From: Berberis thunbergii
Lineage: Eukaryota; Streptophyta; Magnoliopsida; Ranunculales; Berberidaceae
NCBI GenBank assembly: GCA_003290165.1
Contig: QNQO01007570.1
Span: forward strand, 40,365 to 104,364
DNA: 64,000 nucleotides
Reading direction: 5' to 3'
Of this stretch, positions 22,487-34,759 are shown piece by piece (position 1 is the stretch's first letter; every line of letters starts with the position of its first letter). Both the position numbers and the translations under genes were made by a program. Under the pieces are notes generated by a model. It saw nothing but the letters and a program-made list of their open reading frames with translations, searched no databases and was not told the DNA's origin.

Positions 22487-23707
22487 ATCTACCAGCTAGA
22501 TGTCACATCTGCGTTTTTGCATGGAGAGATCAATTAAGAGGTGTTCGTGGACCAACCACTAGGATATGAACAAAAGGGACATGAATCTAAGGTATATCGA
22601 CTGAAAAAGGCTTTGTATGGACTTAAACAAGCTCTTAGAGCTTGGTACAGTCGAATAGAAATGTACTTTGTTCAAGAAGGCTTTAAGAAGTGCCCCTATG
22701 AGCACACCTTGTTCATCAAAATGGCAGATGGAGGTAAAATTTTAATTGTGTGCCTTTATGTTGATGACCTTATATTCACGGGTAATGATGAGATTATGTT
22801 TGAGCACTTTAAGAAATCCATGATGGTTGAATTCGACATGAGTGATCTTGGTAAGATGAGATATTTCCTCGGGATTGAAGTGTTGCAAAGGATGGATGGT
22901 ATATTCATTAGTCAAAGGAAGTATGCTCATGAGGTCTTGGAAAGATTTAACATGGATCAGTGCAATCCAGTGCACAATCCAATGGTTCCTGGTCTTAAGC
23001 TTACTAAGGATGAAGATGGAATAAGAATCGACGGGACACTTTACAAACAGATGGTGGGAAGCCTTATGTACTTGATTGCCGCTCGCCCTGATTTAATGTT
23101 TGTCGTCAGCTTAATCAACAGGTATATGGAACGGCCCACAAGGACTCATTTGCAAGCAGTGAAGAGGGTGTTAAGGTATGTGAAGGGCACAATCAGCTTC
23201 GGGTTGTTCTACAAAAAGGGAGGAACTGAGAATCTTGTTGGCTATACAGACAGCGACTACGCTGGTGATCAGGATGATCGAAAAAGCACTTCTGGTTACG
23301 TTTTTATTCTGAGTTCAGGTGCAGTTTCTTGGTCCTCAAAGAAACAACCTGTTGTCACTCTTTCAACTACAGAGGCTGAATTCATTGTTGCTGCTTTCAG
23401 TGCTTGCCAAGTTGTGTGGCTAAGAAGGATTTTAAATCAGCTTAATCATGGTCAAAACAGACCAATGGTGGTTCACTGTGATAACATCTCAGCCATCAAA
23501 CTGCCAAAAAATCCAGTCATGCATGGTCGCAGCAAGCATATTGATGTGCGTTTTCATTTTCTTCGAAATCTCGTCAAAAATGAAGTTGTTGAATTGGTGC
23601 AATGTTCCACTCAGGAGAAAGTTGCAGATATTCTGACAAAGTCACTAAAGCTCGAGGTATTTGTGAAGATGCGTGATCTCATGGGTGTCTGCGAATATCC
23701 TGGATAA
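22487..23707 (+). pseudogene. Copia reverse transcriptase and RNase H, 3' part of pol
   Basis: Sense pol resumes at 22487, repeating about 250 bp of RT already present at 19240-19485. The open frame from 22541 to 23707 (388 codons) holds 'GLKQALRAWYSRIEMYF', the RT catalytic motif LYVDDLIF, 'MRYFLGIEV', 'GSLMYLIAARPDLMF', and the copia RNase H motifs YTDSDYAGD and STTEAEF. It ends with 'SKHIDVRFHF' and 'ADILTKSL'. It has no stop for 388 codons, although its N-terminus is cut off from the rest of pol by the inverted insert. RT copies the element RNA and RNase H removes the template. Confidence 0.93.
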
Positions 23708-23730
23708 ACTGAATGTTGATGGAATTCAGT

Positions 23731-23741
23731 TTAAGGGAGGA
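23731..23741 (+). promoter_or_regulatory. Polypurine tract of the copia element
   Basis: ttaagggagga lies directly before the 3' LTR and would prime plus-strand synthesis. Confidence 0.85.
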
Positions 23742-24015
23742 TGATAAAAGTTGTCAGGGTTTCCTTATCTGTAGATTAGTAATGGTTAGAGTTGTGGTCT
23801 AATAAAGTCGTAGTCTTAAGGGACACGTTGCTTTCCATTCAGTTTTAGTCTGCACCACAATTATAGGCCTGTTATATCGTGGGTTGTTATTTCCTTTTGT
23901 TTGATGTAAGGCTATTTATTAGCCAAGATTGCTTTTTAATAAACACAAAATTCTCTAAGCATTTTGTGTGTTTTCAAGCCTCTGTTCTGCAAGCTTTCTT
24001 TTCTAGGTTCTAACA
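23742..24015 (+). repeat. 3' LTR of the copia element
   Basis: 274 bp, TGATAAAAG...GGTTCTAACA, followed by the TSD GACAA. Confidence 0.95.
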
Positions 24016-24020
24016 GACAA

Positions 24021-24992
24021 TTCTTGCAGATTATAGTTCATTTTAATCTTGGTGAGGATGGTTTGTGTCGTGACAGTCTCATAGTTTGATCTAAATGGAT
24101 ATGATCTCATCTCTTATGAGGATTTGACCTGGATGGGGATGGCTTCCTTAATTTGAGTTGATAGTATTTATTTTCTTCAAGTATTTGACTTTACTCACAT
24201 GGTCTCACACGTACATTGTCTTCTTTTTTTCTAAATTAACCTCGGGTAACTATGAAATCTCAGACATTTATTACTTTATCAAAAAAATTTACATCTTTTT
24301 TAGAGTGCATTACGACTTTACTCGGAAAAAAATAAAAATAAAAAAAAACACCAAAGGCTTCGCCCCTTACAAATCAAGCACTACTAAACACAAACACTCA
24401 ACTCCACAAATAAAACACAGAACCTTCAACCCTTAACTCCACAAACACTATGTCCCAAACACTGAAACACAGAACCTTCATACGTACATTGTCATGATAT
24501 TTCAAACACTGAAACACTCTGTCCCAAGACTCATCTGTTGGGAGAGATATCTATCTTGTTTAACACTTGGATGAACACCATGCATGGATATGGTTGAGTT
24601 TTCGGTTAAGCGATTACAAATCGCAGATAAGAAGAAGGCTTGGAAGCACTACTGATCTGGAAAAATGCTAAAGGTTAGGGTTCCGTGTGTAGTAAAGCAT
24701 TGACAGAATGTGAACGACTTGTTGTCTTGGTCATTAATGAAGTTTCAAGGAAGCTTTTTTTTTTTAATCCCTATCAAGTGATTCCACACTACGTGTAAAA
24801 TTTTAAGTAATTTAAAGAGAAGTTCCAATAATTACTTTATATATGTGTGGTGTTTTATCCTCCGAAAATGAAATATCATCTGTAACTGTTCAAACATCGT
24901 ATTCCTTTGGGTAAATCGACAGATGATCTTGAGATTTGTTTGAATGCATGTGTTCATCCAACCGTGACTAGTCTGATCAAAGCAACCATGCC
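24021..24992. other. Spacer without recognisable genes
   Basis: AT-rich, with short imperfect repeats of 'cacagaaccttca' around 24417-24480. No coding potential recognised. Confidence 0.5.
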
Positions 24993-26426
24993 TAGGGGTG
25001 TTAATCGGTTCGATCGGTTCAAAGTTTGATCAAAATCGAACCAATCTTGGTTCGGTTTGATTCGGTTTCCACATTCATCAAATGAATAACCAAAACCAAA
25101 CCGAACTGATCGGTTTCGATATGGTTATTTTAGGTTTTTTCCCTTTTTATTCATTTTTTTTTGTATTTATTTTTGCTGCTACAAACAATTGAGTTGGCTC
25201 TAGCACAAAATGGATAAATCAAAAATACAAAAGATTGAAAGTAAGGAAATGAAGCTTGGTTTGCAATGGAAAAAAACTCAGAGACAAAGAGATTACAAAT
25301 AAAATAAAAGAGAGAGAAATGAGAAGCAGTAAAGGGAAAACAAATACTAGATAAACACAAAGAGAGCTTCAAGGCTCCAACTATTCATTTATAGAGATTT
25401 TTTCAACTTTTTCTTGCCTATTTCTCTTGATAATTCCATAAGATTAAAAAAAAACTTTCATGTCTCTCATATACATAATACTATAACATCATACATAATA
25501 CTATAACCATAACTACACTGTTTGCATTTTAATCTATCTCCACCACACCCATATGATGATCTGAACATGACTGAAACCTTCAATGACGATTCCACCAGTC
25601 TCGTAATTTCATTATGCAAGAGGTTTTTTTAATCAAATCAAAAATGCCGAAGTTGTCGCCATCGCCATTGCTCATTTTTGCTGCAAGCAAGTAAGTAAAA
25701 AGTTTGATTTTCTTCAACAAGATTGAGTCAAACTCTATCTCTCCTTTTCAGCTTACAAATGGTTGGATGTAGAGAAAGAGAGAGAAATAGTTAAAAAAGA
25801 GAAAAGAGGACGTTAATAAAAGATAAAAGTTGAGTAGGTGGGTGTGGCTTAAATAAGAATGAGAAATAAGCTTTTTCAACTCTTTCTCTGAATGAAACAT
25901 TAAAAAAAGGAGAAAGTGATAGTTTTTTAGTTTTTTTTTTGAAGAACGAGCTGGGTTTTTAAGGATCTCACAACCTATTAACAAGGTGCGACCTACAGGT
26001 CAACAACCATAAGAAAGAAACCATGTTGCAGGTGGGTCTCGAACCTAGGACGTGTGGGACAAACCTACACAGCCCTAACTACTAGACCATAACACCATTG
26101 GCGAGAAAGTGATAGTTAAAGAGAGAGGGTCGGGATGTGGGGTGCATTGGAATGGGGTGAGAAGCAAAATAAGAGTGAGTTGGTGGGAGATTAAATAAGA
26201 GAGAGAAATAGTTAGGGGGCTAAAAACAAGAAAATGGGAAGGGTTCGATTCAGTCTGGTTGTTTCGGATGTGTGAAAAACAAAAACAAAAACACAAATTG
26301 AACAAAACCAACTCGGTTCAGTTTTCTAATATTCGGTTTCGATTTTTCTCAATTCGGGTTTTTTCGGTTATATTCGATTTGATTCGGCCGATTCGATCGA
26401 TTTTCAGGAACCAATTAACACCCCTA
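24993..26426. mobile_element. hAT-like non-autonomous element rich in 'cggttcggttt'
   Basis: The ends are TAGGGGTGTTAATCGGTTC and ...GAACCAATTAACACCCCTA, inverted to each other. Subterminal 'cggttcggttt'/'ttcggttttcg' runs lie at both ends (25005-25140 and 26245-26400). The flanking 8 bp (accatgcc / gccatatc) match at 5 of 8 positions, so the TSD is decayed and hAT membership is inferred mainly from the TIR. The related 383-bp element at 51650-52032 has a perfect 8-bp TSD. No transposase is present, and the interior is AT-rich with a nested SINE. Confidence 0.7.
25925..26102 (-). mobile_element. tRNA-derived SINE
   Basis: A 15-bp target duplication, gagaaagtgatagtt, flanks it (25910-25924 and 26103-26117). 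On the minus strand it starts 'gccaatggtgttatggtcta' and continues 'gtagttagggc' (box A-like). Box B-like 'ctaggttcgagaccc' follows, and it ends in an A-rich tail (plus-strand T run at 25923-25940). It is complete and nested in the hAT-like element. Confidence 0.88.
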
Positions 26427-26434
26427 GCCATATC

Positions 26435-27837
26435 CCCATTCAAAATTGCAACTTACTACTAGATATAATTCAATGAATTAAAATCTATTTACTTTGCTGA
26501 TTGAAAAAAAAAAAAGGTCGAAATAGGAATGACTGCAGCAGCATTCAGAGTAATAGTACTAAGCCGAAGTTGTGGGTGGATGCACATAGTAGTTGCCAAA
26601 GCATTGGAGGTTGTACATAGCACGACCGCCGGGTGCACACAAACATTTATGTTCTTTCAGGCTCTGCTTTTCTTCTTCTTTCACAACATTTCTTCTCCAT
26701 CGCTATTGATCTCTCTAGCTCTCAATCACTTCTCCATCATCTCTGCTTTTCTACCCATAAATCTATTCAGAGGACCCAACGATCACAAGCTCGTGCGGAC
26801 CTCATCAGGTTTTTCTTTTTCCAAGTGTCTGATTTCATATTTTTGTAGATTTATTTTTTCAATCAATTTATGCATTTGGGTTAGTGGGTATTGTTTAAAT
26901 AATGGTTTTAATCAATTGATTGAAGGGTTTCAGGAAATAAGTGTAAGGGGTTGGTTGGGTTCGGTGGATTTGAAAGAAATTTGGGCTGAAATTGATTTGG
27001 GGGTTGAGGTGGGGTGATAAATTTGAGTCAAGTTTGGATTTTGGATTGGAATTAGATGAGATTGCTTCAGTTTTTAATGATCTCTCCCTCTTTTTCATGG
27101 TGGTCTGGTTTTGTTTGATGTAATGTTTAATGTGTTTCTTAAATCCATTTGTTGCAATATGAACAGTTCTAAAGATTGAAGTTTTTGGACACTTGACTTG
27201 ATAGTTAGTGAAATTAACTCGATGTATTTGACATGATATTTGGTGATATATAGTTTCTGTTGCCGATTCCCTATTAGTTGTTTCAACACTTGAGCACTCT
27301 TGTACAATTAATGTCACACTAAAATAGATAAGGCACGTTTGAGGAAAAATAATTCTATGTGCTTGTCTGCATGGGCATTCGTTGACTACTAGCTTCGACA
27401 CTGAGAAAAAACTTTCATGAGTCAAAAAACCTCACCCGTTACCTATAGTTAAGAGGAACCATAGTAATTTATCCTGCTATCAGTTGTTGATAAGATCCTA
27501 GATGCCACCCCATTTGAAAGGGCGTGTGCAATAAAGAATGAAGATTTCTTGAGATTGTCATGTTATAGTATTTGTTGATGCTGATTGAACTATTGACGAA
27601 GTTAAAAGAATATCAAGCTTGTTGGACGCTCTTCTTAGTTTGTCCTTTACAAATGTGCCACTGCTTATGCTAGATGCTCTAAGTATGATATTTTTCAACT
27701 TTTCATTGTTAATTCTTGTTGAGTCGCTCAACTATTCGTTCTCTTCCAAGTTGCTGATTTATATCAAATTTTGTTCAGATATCCAATAGATAAAACATTT
27801 ACTAAGATTTGGAATCGGCGAGTCAATCTAAGGAAGA
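26435..27837 (+). promoter_or_regulatory. Upstream region and possible 5' UTR intron of the VPS22-like gene
   Basis: A pyrimidine-rich stretch at 26650-26800 (cttttcttcttctttc, ctctctagctctc) resembles a plant 5' leader. It is followed by a possible donor after 'acctcatcag' (26808). A possible acceptor ('ttttgttcag', about 27778) precedes the ATG by about 60 bp. A leader intron of about 970 bp is therefore plausible, and such introns are common in plant housekeeping genes. A 162-codon ORF at 26529-27017 overlaps this zone but resembles nothing. This is inference without transcript support. Confidence 0.4.
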
Positions 27838-30345
27838 ATGAGAAGAAGACCCGGAATCGGTGGCTTGCAGACTGCTGCGGCTGCGAGGGTTTGTTTATCG
27901 TCATCTACATCTTCTCTTAAACTCTCTTTGATAAATGAATCAACTGATCTCTTACGCGATTAGCTTTTTGTGGCAGGATCAATACCGGTTACTTGGAGAA
28001 AATGTTGCTAAGATCAGAACTGATCTTATGAAGGAACAACTTGCTACATTTAAATCGCAATTGGAAGACTTTGCTCGCAAGCACAAGGTCATCTTCTTTG
28101 TTTTGTTTTTACTGTGGATATTTTATAATCTTTTGCTATTTATTAACTTTATAAATTGACTAATATGATTTCACAGTGAGTGTAGCTCCTGAAAGAGTTT
28201 ATACTACAGGATATCATGAGTTTAGAAACTTCTCAGAAATTTGTAGATTTACGTTGGTTTGGTAATTGGTAGTTATTGAAGACTTTTAACCTGGAGTACT
28301 TGTGAAATCTCAATTTTTTGGTTAATTTGGTTGAAGATTGCCACTTCACTCTTGATTGCAATAAGATTTGGGGTGATTTTGCAAGACTCTAACGTAAAGA
28401 AATTCAAAAAGTTACAAATCTATTTGAACGTTTGTTGAAATGTTTTTTTTTCTCAATTTCTTTTGTGATAGAAAAGTGAATAAGGCTGCTGGAAAAGTTC
28501 AGGAGCTGTCCATGGGACAGTAATGAGGTTTTCTATCATTTTTTTTATCAATACGTATCAATGATATCATTGCATGTAGAAAAATTGGATGTTGAAGTGG
28601 ATATAGAACTGATTGCATGTGAAAAGTAGAGAGGCCAAGTTTCTTTATCAAAACCAGATTGTATATATTAATAGGTATATATGAGAAATTTGTATTGCCA
28701 ACCAAAGCACCTTCTAAGGTTTCTGATTTTTCTATCAGCACGGACACGATTCAATAGAGTAATAATCCAACTAATATGAAACTTGGCTTTTGCAGAATGA
28801 CATCCGCAAAAATCCTGCATTCAGATCTCAGTTCCATGAGATGTGTGCTAAGGTTGGAGTAGATCCCCTAGCATCAAACAAGGGATTTTGGGCAGAACTT
28901 TTAGGGATTGGTGACTTCTATTACGAACTTGGTTGGTGCTCTTGCTTTTGAAATGTGGCTTATCTGAATGTTTAAAAACTTATCATATACCATATAATCC
29001 TATGTTGTTGGTATGTAATTGGTTTACTAATACACTTTTCCTTATACCGGTGCATAGAATATGAATAGGTGTACAAAAGTTGGCATATTAGTTCTTTGTC
29101 TATCTTATCAATGTTTCTGATATTCACCTATACAGTGTTTTTTTTTTTGAGAGAGAGAAACAGAAAATAGGCTACATTTATCATCATCCATCGGCACAAA
29201 GAAAGAGAGCAAGTAAAATATAGTATCTAAATGAAGCCAGTGACTCCATGCTACTCAATGAGACATTGATCATCAGCCTCCCCCATATACAATTATTTGC
29301 AGAGACGTGTAGCCTTCGCTATAAGCAATTATTACACCTAGAATCTCTGCCTGCTTCTGCCCATATCAGCACCAAATACATTTGATTTTTTAGTCTTTTA
29401 GATAAGATAAACAAAAGGAGAAACATCCTTCCAAAACCCCGAGCTTTGTTAATTGTTGTTACCACTAGGAGTCAGAATTGCATCGGCTCTGCTTCTAATT
29501 TCTCACTCACTTCACCTGGAGCTGGGTATGAAGGGATCCGCAGAATCAGGTCAGACAACTTGAATGATCTGTGGCCCTGCTTCAGTTCTTCCAAGCAGAA
29601 GATGGTCTTGTGAATTAGAAGCTATTTATTTGTAGAAGAATGGACTTTTCGAATCAATCCGACTCCTCCCCAGCTATTAACAATTTGATGGGTCATCCTT
29701 CCCACCTACAAACTTCAGCTAGAACAACCTGATGCATGCCATTTCCACCTTTTCAGCCCTTTTCTTGTTTATTATCTCAAGGCCAGAGTGAGATTTATTT
29801 ATTAGTCCCTCTTCTCACAAGGCATGTCATTATGTTGCGTGGCTTTATACTAGAATTTGGCTTTTGAAGATACAGAATTGTTTTGTGATTTTGTCCTGAA
29901 GATGCTATATTGTGTGTGGAATAACTGGCGTATGTAAAAACAAGTAGTTTGAACTGTCAATCCTGATAGGTATTTCAGGCAGAGCTATTACTTTGACATC
30001 TGTGTTAGTGAATACTAATCTAATTCTACACACTTGAATAGTTTCAAGTGCCATCTGTACAATGTATAGCATTGACAGTTGCATCAATGTATATGTTACT
30101 GTGCATCCACAGTTGAGTTATCAAAACACATTAATTTGATGTGTGGAGGAACGTGAAGCCAATCCCTGATATTTAGGCACTAGGCCGTGATATATATGAA
30201 GACATGGACTCTAAGGTTCACAGACATATTTTATGGTGCGTCTCCTTCACCTGACTTTGATTGGAAATAAACTAGGACTGATTATTAGAAGGCGGTAGAC
30301 ATGGAAAGACTATAGGTTGATAATATGTACCTTTTTTTGTTTATT

Positions 30346-30376
<31 letters not shown>

Positions 30377-32222
30377 CCAATACTCTGCTCTCAATCATCT
30401 ATAAATTGGTGTTATTTATTTATTTTATTTTTCTGTTGTTATATTCATTTTTTTTTCTTCGTCATTTCTATTGTTTAGCTTATGCTTTTCGTTTAGTCAT
30501 TTTACGGAATTTCCTATTGTTGAAGCAAAATTTTACTTGGCTAGGCAGGGGTGCAAATTGTCGATATTTGCTTGGCCACGAGATCCCACAATGGAGGTTT
30601 AATTAATCTACAGGAACTTTGCAATCTACTTTGTCAAAGGCGAAAGGCTGCTCGTGATTCAGTATCTGAAGATGACTGCTTGCGTGCTATTAGTAAACTG
30701 AAGGTACTATTGTGAATTTTATCACTGTACACTGGGTGCATTAGATTCACTATTTTGTTTAAATTTTGATTTGAATTTTTTTTTCTTTAACATCTGGTGC
30801 TTGGTTTGGTTGGTTGTGTTCTAAGAGAATAAGATCAGTATTATTGATTAGTATTGACAAGATGGCTTATGATGATGAATCTTTCAGGTCTTAGGTAGTG
30901 GTTTTGAGGTAATTTCTGTTGGCAAGAAAAAGCTTGTTAGATCCGTTCCAACGGAGTTGAACAAAGACCATAATGAAATTTTGGAGCTTGCTCAGGTAAC
31001 TCTGACAACAAAGTATTTTTTAAAAATTTTTAGTTGTTTCTGGAAGTGCCTTTACCTGTACTGCAACATTATCATCGTATATTTTGATATACACACCCAT
31101 CAGATGTTAACCATCATCGCACCTTATAAAAAGATGATAAAGATGATAAGTCGGTATCTCAATAGTCAATAGAAGGAAATGTAAAAAGTGAAATGCTTGG
31201 TTCTTTTGTGCAATATGGGTGTTGTCTTAGACTTAAGAGTTCTCAGCGTGATATTTCTAAAAGAACATTCACATTAAGATCGGTAATTATAACATTCAAA
31301 GTTAGATGTATCGTTTCCATTGTAGTATGCTTAGTTAGGCTGGCTTGATGATAGATTAATGAGGTGTGTATTTCTTCCTTTTCTGCCTTGTGAGTTCTTC
31401 ACAAGTGTTGTTCTTTAATGCATCATCTTTTTGTCATGCTTATCAGAAAAGCAAAAAAAGAAAGTAGCGACACATGGAAAAAAATGTTAATTGCTGTCAA
31501 ATTAAGACATTGACACTATAATTTTCACAAATGTTGCCTTTTAATTTTTAAATTAAGTAAAGTACTATCAAGATTTTGAGTTGTTATTTCATTTCAAAGG
31601 AGTGAAGGCAAAGTAGTACTCTCACTCATGATCCCAATCGCCACAAACTCAAGTATTTGTTTAACAGCGCATATAAAGTAGTCAATGATGGTTTAGTTGG
31701 ATAGTTCTTTGAAACCTTCCATAGTTATCTGTGGAAGTGGATTGATGGATTGATTGAGATCACTTGATGGTATAGAAGAGCCATACCAAATATGCCAATC
31801 CAGTGTCTGGAATAAGTGTAAGAAGGCACCACATGTTCCTTAAATCGTAGCGACTTCCTTAGATAATTTCTGTACCAAGAGTATGACTAAATTGTGTATT
31901 TTGCTTCTGTTGAACAATGTTAGGCTCAAGGTTATGTGACAGTGGACGAAATTGATAGGCGTCTTTCATGGTCATCTGGCCGTGCTTTAGATGCTCTTGA
32001 AGCTCTACTAAAAGTAAGTAATTCACTTTCATGCTCCTTTAGTTTTGAATTGTTTATTTTTTGCTGATTTCTGTTGCAAGTATATTTTCTCAAATGGCTC
32101 TATTGGAAATACAGGAAGGACTTGCAATGATAGATGATGGCCACAAAGATGGAAAACGGCGATATTGGTTCCCTTGTGTATCATTTTCTGCTATTGTTGG
32201 AGCAGAGGCATCAAAAACGTGA
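27838..32222 (+). CDS. VPS22: VPS22/SNF8-like subunit of the ESCRT-II complex
   Basis: Seven exons join without a break: 27838-27888, 27977-28087, 28796-28931, 30549-30703, 30888-30995, 31924-32013 and 32115-32222. They encode 252 residues, against about 250 in known plant homologues. All introns are GT...AG. The N-terminus [11 protein letters not shown] is the family signature. Residues 18-54 ([12 protein letters not shown]...) form the basic helical part, '[12 protein letters not shown]' and '[17 protein letters not shown]' follow, and two winged-helix regions come after these ('[10 protein letters not shown]', '[11 protein letters not shown]', '[19 protein letters not shown]', 'RRYWFPCV'). 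VPS22 with VPS36 and two VPS25 forms ESCRT-II, which sorts ubiquitinated membrane cargo into multivesicular endosomes. No stops or frameshifts were seen, so it is probably functional. It converges on the DRT102-like gene. Intron 3 is 1.6 kb and carries nothing recognisable. Confidence 0.95.
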
Positions 32223-33071
32223 ACTCGAAGAGTCAGGTTTCATGTAACAGAATTATTTTGGCAGAGGTGTGCACTTTTTTTTTTTTCTTTCCGCAATTTT
32301 ATGTTGCTTTTTTTCTATAACACAAAGGTAAACACATTCACTTGTATCATTTAAGTGGACAGATGCTCTGTAAAATACACCCTGAAACTGGAAGTGGATC
32401 ATGTAAAATACACATTCACTTGTATCATGTAGAAAATAAGATATATGGGTCTGCGGAGTAGACCTGTTTCGAGTTTTTTATTATATCTTACTGGAAGAGC
32501 ATTCCGGGAAGATGACTACAATATCTGTACTTTCACCAATATATCTTTCCATTGATTTTGGCTTTACGGTCTGTTTCCAGTTACCTCTGTTATTGTTAGA
32601 TTTATTCACAATATTTTTGAACATGCATCACCGTCGAACTTGAATTGGGTTCTTGACTGATTACTCTGAATGTTGCTCACCTTAGAGATTGTACTACAGG
32701 TCAATATAAAGATTAACATAACTAAGGGTGGGCGCGCTCTATGTACACGGATATTAGATGACTTCAAATAAATTATTTATATTAGAGGCTTAAGTATAAT
32801 TAATCAATGTTACAGATGAATTAGTTTTATTCTAAAAATATGAAATATTAATGACAAAATAAAAATAAAAAAGTTAGTTGTAAGGGCATTTTTATAATTT
32901 ATGATAATTGAGGGGCTTCAATAAATTATGTTATGGACTTAGATATAATATCAATATTTAAGAGGAGTCGGTTTGGATTGTAAAATTATGAAATGTGAAA
33001 GTCAAAATGGGAAAATTAAGAAGTTAGATTTAAGTGTCTATGTATAATTTATAGATAATCGAAGGGTTTCA
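32223..33071 (+). other. 3' flank of the VPS22-like gene, with a duplicated segment
   Basis: This is probably the 3' UTR and downstream spacer. A segment at about 32270-32580 reappears at about 36600-36780, with shared text such as 'ataacacaaag', 'taaacacattca', 'ttgtatcatttaagtgg', 'acagatgct', 'tgtaaaatacaccc', 'gaaactggaag' and 'tctgtttccag'. From 32700 on it is AT-rich spacer. Confidence 0.6.
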
Positions 33072-34746
33072 CACTATAAATAAAATTCATTTCAGCAACG
33101 GCTAAAAACCGTTGCTAATTGGGAAAAACCCGTAGCTAAAATGAATTAGCAACGGCTCAACAACCGTCGCAATACCGTGGCTAATTCACAATGGCTAAAC
33201 ACCGTCGCTAACTCGAAAAATTTCGTTGCTAAAGCTATTTGAAATTTCGGCTAAGTATGTCGCAAATTGAAAAATAGCGACGGTTTTCGCCGTGGCTAAA
33301 TTGCAAATCCAATTGACAAAACAACCACGGTATTTGCCGTGGCTATTTAGGACAACTTTGTTGTAAATCATATTGACAAATGAAATTTACAAATTACAAA
33401 TGATAATTCATTTTTTATAATGAAATTAGCTCTTAATGATTGTCCATTCTGAAAATTAATAGAAACTACCAGAACTAAACTTAATTGATCAAAAACATGA
33501 CAGGAGACTTAATTGATCAAAATTATAACAAAAATTACACAGAATCTCTAGAATATCATACAAAATTACAAAGAATCCATACAAAAATTACAAAAAACCA
33601 CAAAAAAATTTATTCGATCTATAGAATATCTGATCTGATCTCCGAGATCTGTGATCTCAGATCTGCAATTTCAGATCTCTGAGATCTTGCAGCTAGGGAA
33701 AGGCAGAAAAGGGAGGGGAGAGGAGAGGGAGGCGGCCAGGATGGGTGTCGAGGGAGGCGGCGGACTTCTCTGTGGGTTTCTTCTCTGCGGGTTGAGAGAA
33801 AATTTTTGGTTGAGGTAAATTTTTTGTTTAAGTTGGTTGGTAGAGAAAATTTAAATTTATATATAGAGAGAGGTAATTGAAGGGGATTGGTTGAGTTAGT
33901 TTCACGCGGATCAGTGACGTGGTTTGGTTTAGTGCGTTGGATTGAGCTAAAGTTTTTGGGTGTTATTGACGGTTGAGATGAGATTTTATTTTTGTATATA
34001 ATTAAAAAAATCAATTAGCGACGGTTTTTTTGCCGTAGCTAAATGTTTTTGTATATAAATTTTTTTTTCAAAAAATCAATTAGCGATGGTTTTATGTCGT
34101 CGCTAATAAAAAATCTTTGTAAAACTTAGCGACGGTTTGTGGTCGTAGTTAAATGTTTTTGTGTATAATTTTAAAAAAATTCAATTCACTAATAAAAAAA
34201 TCTTTGTAAAACATAGCGACGGTTTTTTGCCATAGCTAAATGTTTTTGTGTATAAATTTTTTTTCAAAAAATCGATTAGCTACTGCCGTCGCTAAATGTT
34301 TTTGTGTAAAATTTTTTTTTCCAAAAAATCGATTAATGCCGTCGCTAATAAAAAAATCATTGTAAAACTTAGCGATGGTTTTTGCTGTAGCTAAATTTTT
34401 TTCTGTATAAATTTAAAAAAAAAATCAATTAGCGACGATTTTTTGCCATCGCCAATAAAAAAATCTTTCTAAAACTTAGCGACGGTTTGTTGCCGTAGTT
34501 AAATGTTTTGTGTATAATTTTTTTTTCAAAAAATCAATTATCGACTGTTTTGTGTCGTCGCTAATAAAAAAATCTTTGTAAAACTTAGCGACGGTTGTTT
34601 GCCGTAGCTAAATGTTTTTGTATATAATTTTTTTTTCAAAATATCATTTAGCGATCGCTAAAGAATTAGGGACGGCTTTTTGCCATCACGAATCTTTTAA
34701 TTAGCGACGGTATATCTGTAGCTATCGAAGCTTTTTTTTTGTAGTG
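33072..34746. mobile_element. Second CACTA-type non-autonomous element
   Basis: Starts CACTATAAATAAAA and ends in ...TTTTTTTTTGTAGTG, with a perfect 3-bp target duplication TCA (33069-33071 and 34747-34749). Subterminal units of 'caacggctaaaaaccgttgc' type lie on the left. Many 'agcgacggtttttgccgtagctaa' units of about 80-100 bp period, separated by 'atgtttttgtgtataa' and 'aaaaaatcaatt', lie on the right (34015-34730). No transposase and no recognisable captured gene was seen. The ORF at 33619-34014 overlaps a 'gatctcagatctgc' repeat and is not convincing. Confidence 0.85.
34015..34735. repeat. Tandem subterminal repeats of CACTA element 2
   Basis: At least seven imperfect units combine 'agcgacggttt', 'gccgtagctaaatg', 'tttttgtgtataatttttt' and 'caaaaaatcaatt'. 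They probably serve as transposase binding sites and have expanded in tandem. Confidence 0.8.
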
Positions 34747-34759
34747 TCAAATAAACAGA

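Larger units (their letters stand above)
16137..24015 (+). mobile_element. Ty1/copia LTR retrotransposon with an internal inverted self-copy
   Basis: The LTRs are 16137-16410 and 23742-24015 (274 bp each, TG...CA, 10 mismatches by eye). They are flanked by the 5-bp target duplication GACAA (16132-16136 and 24016-24020). A primer binding site (tggtatcaaagc) follows the 5' LTR and a purine tract (aagggagga) precedes the 3' LTR. The interior is rearranged. There is a sense gag-to-RT segment (16411-19485), an antisense copy of the PBS-to-integrase region (19498-22049), a foreign TRIM-like segment (22050-22486), then sense RT and RNase H (22487-23705). A sense stretch of about 250 bp (19240-19485) is repeated at 22487-22738. 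The domain order protease-integrase-RT-RNase H identifies copia. Many stops make it non-autonomous. Confidence 0.95.

Noticed and set aside
26529..27017. 162-codon ORF upstream of VPS22
   Set aside because: Low-complexity hydrophobic start, no family resemblance. The region fits a 5' leader and intron better.
30325..30606. 93-codon ORF in VPS22 intron 3
   Set aside because: T-rich intron translated into Phe/Leu. Its end overlaps exon 4 out of frame.
34015..34735. CRISPR-like array
   Set aside because: Regularly spaced repeats in a plant genome that are imperfect, palindromic and bounded by CACTA ends. They are transposon subterminal repeats.
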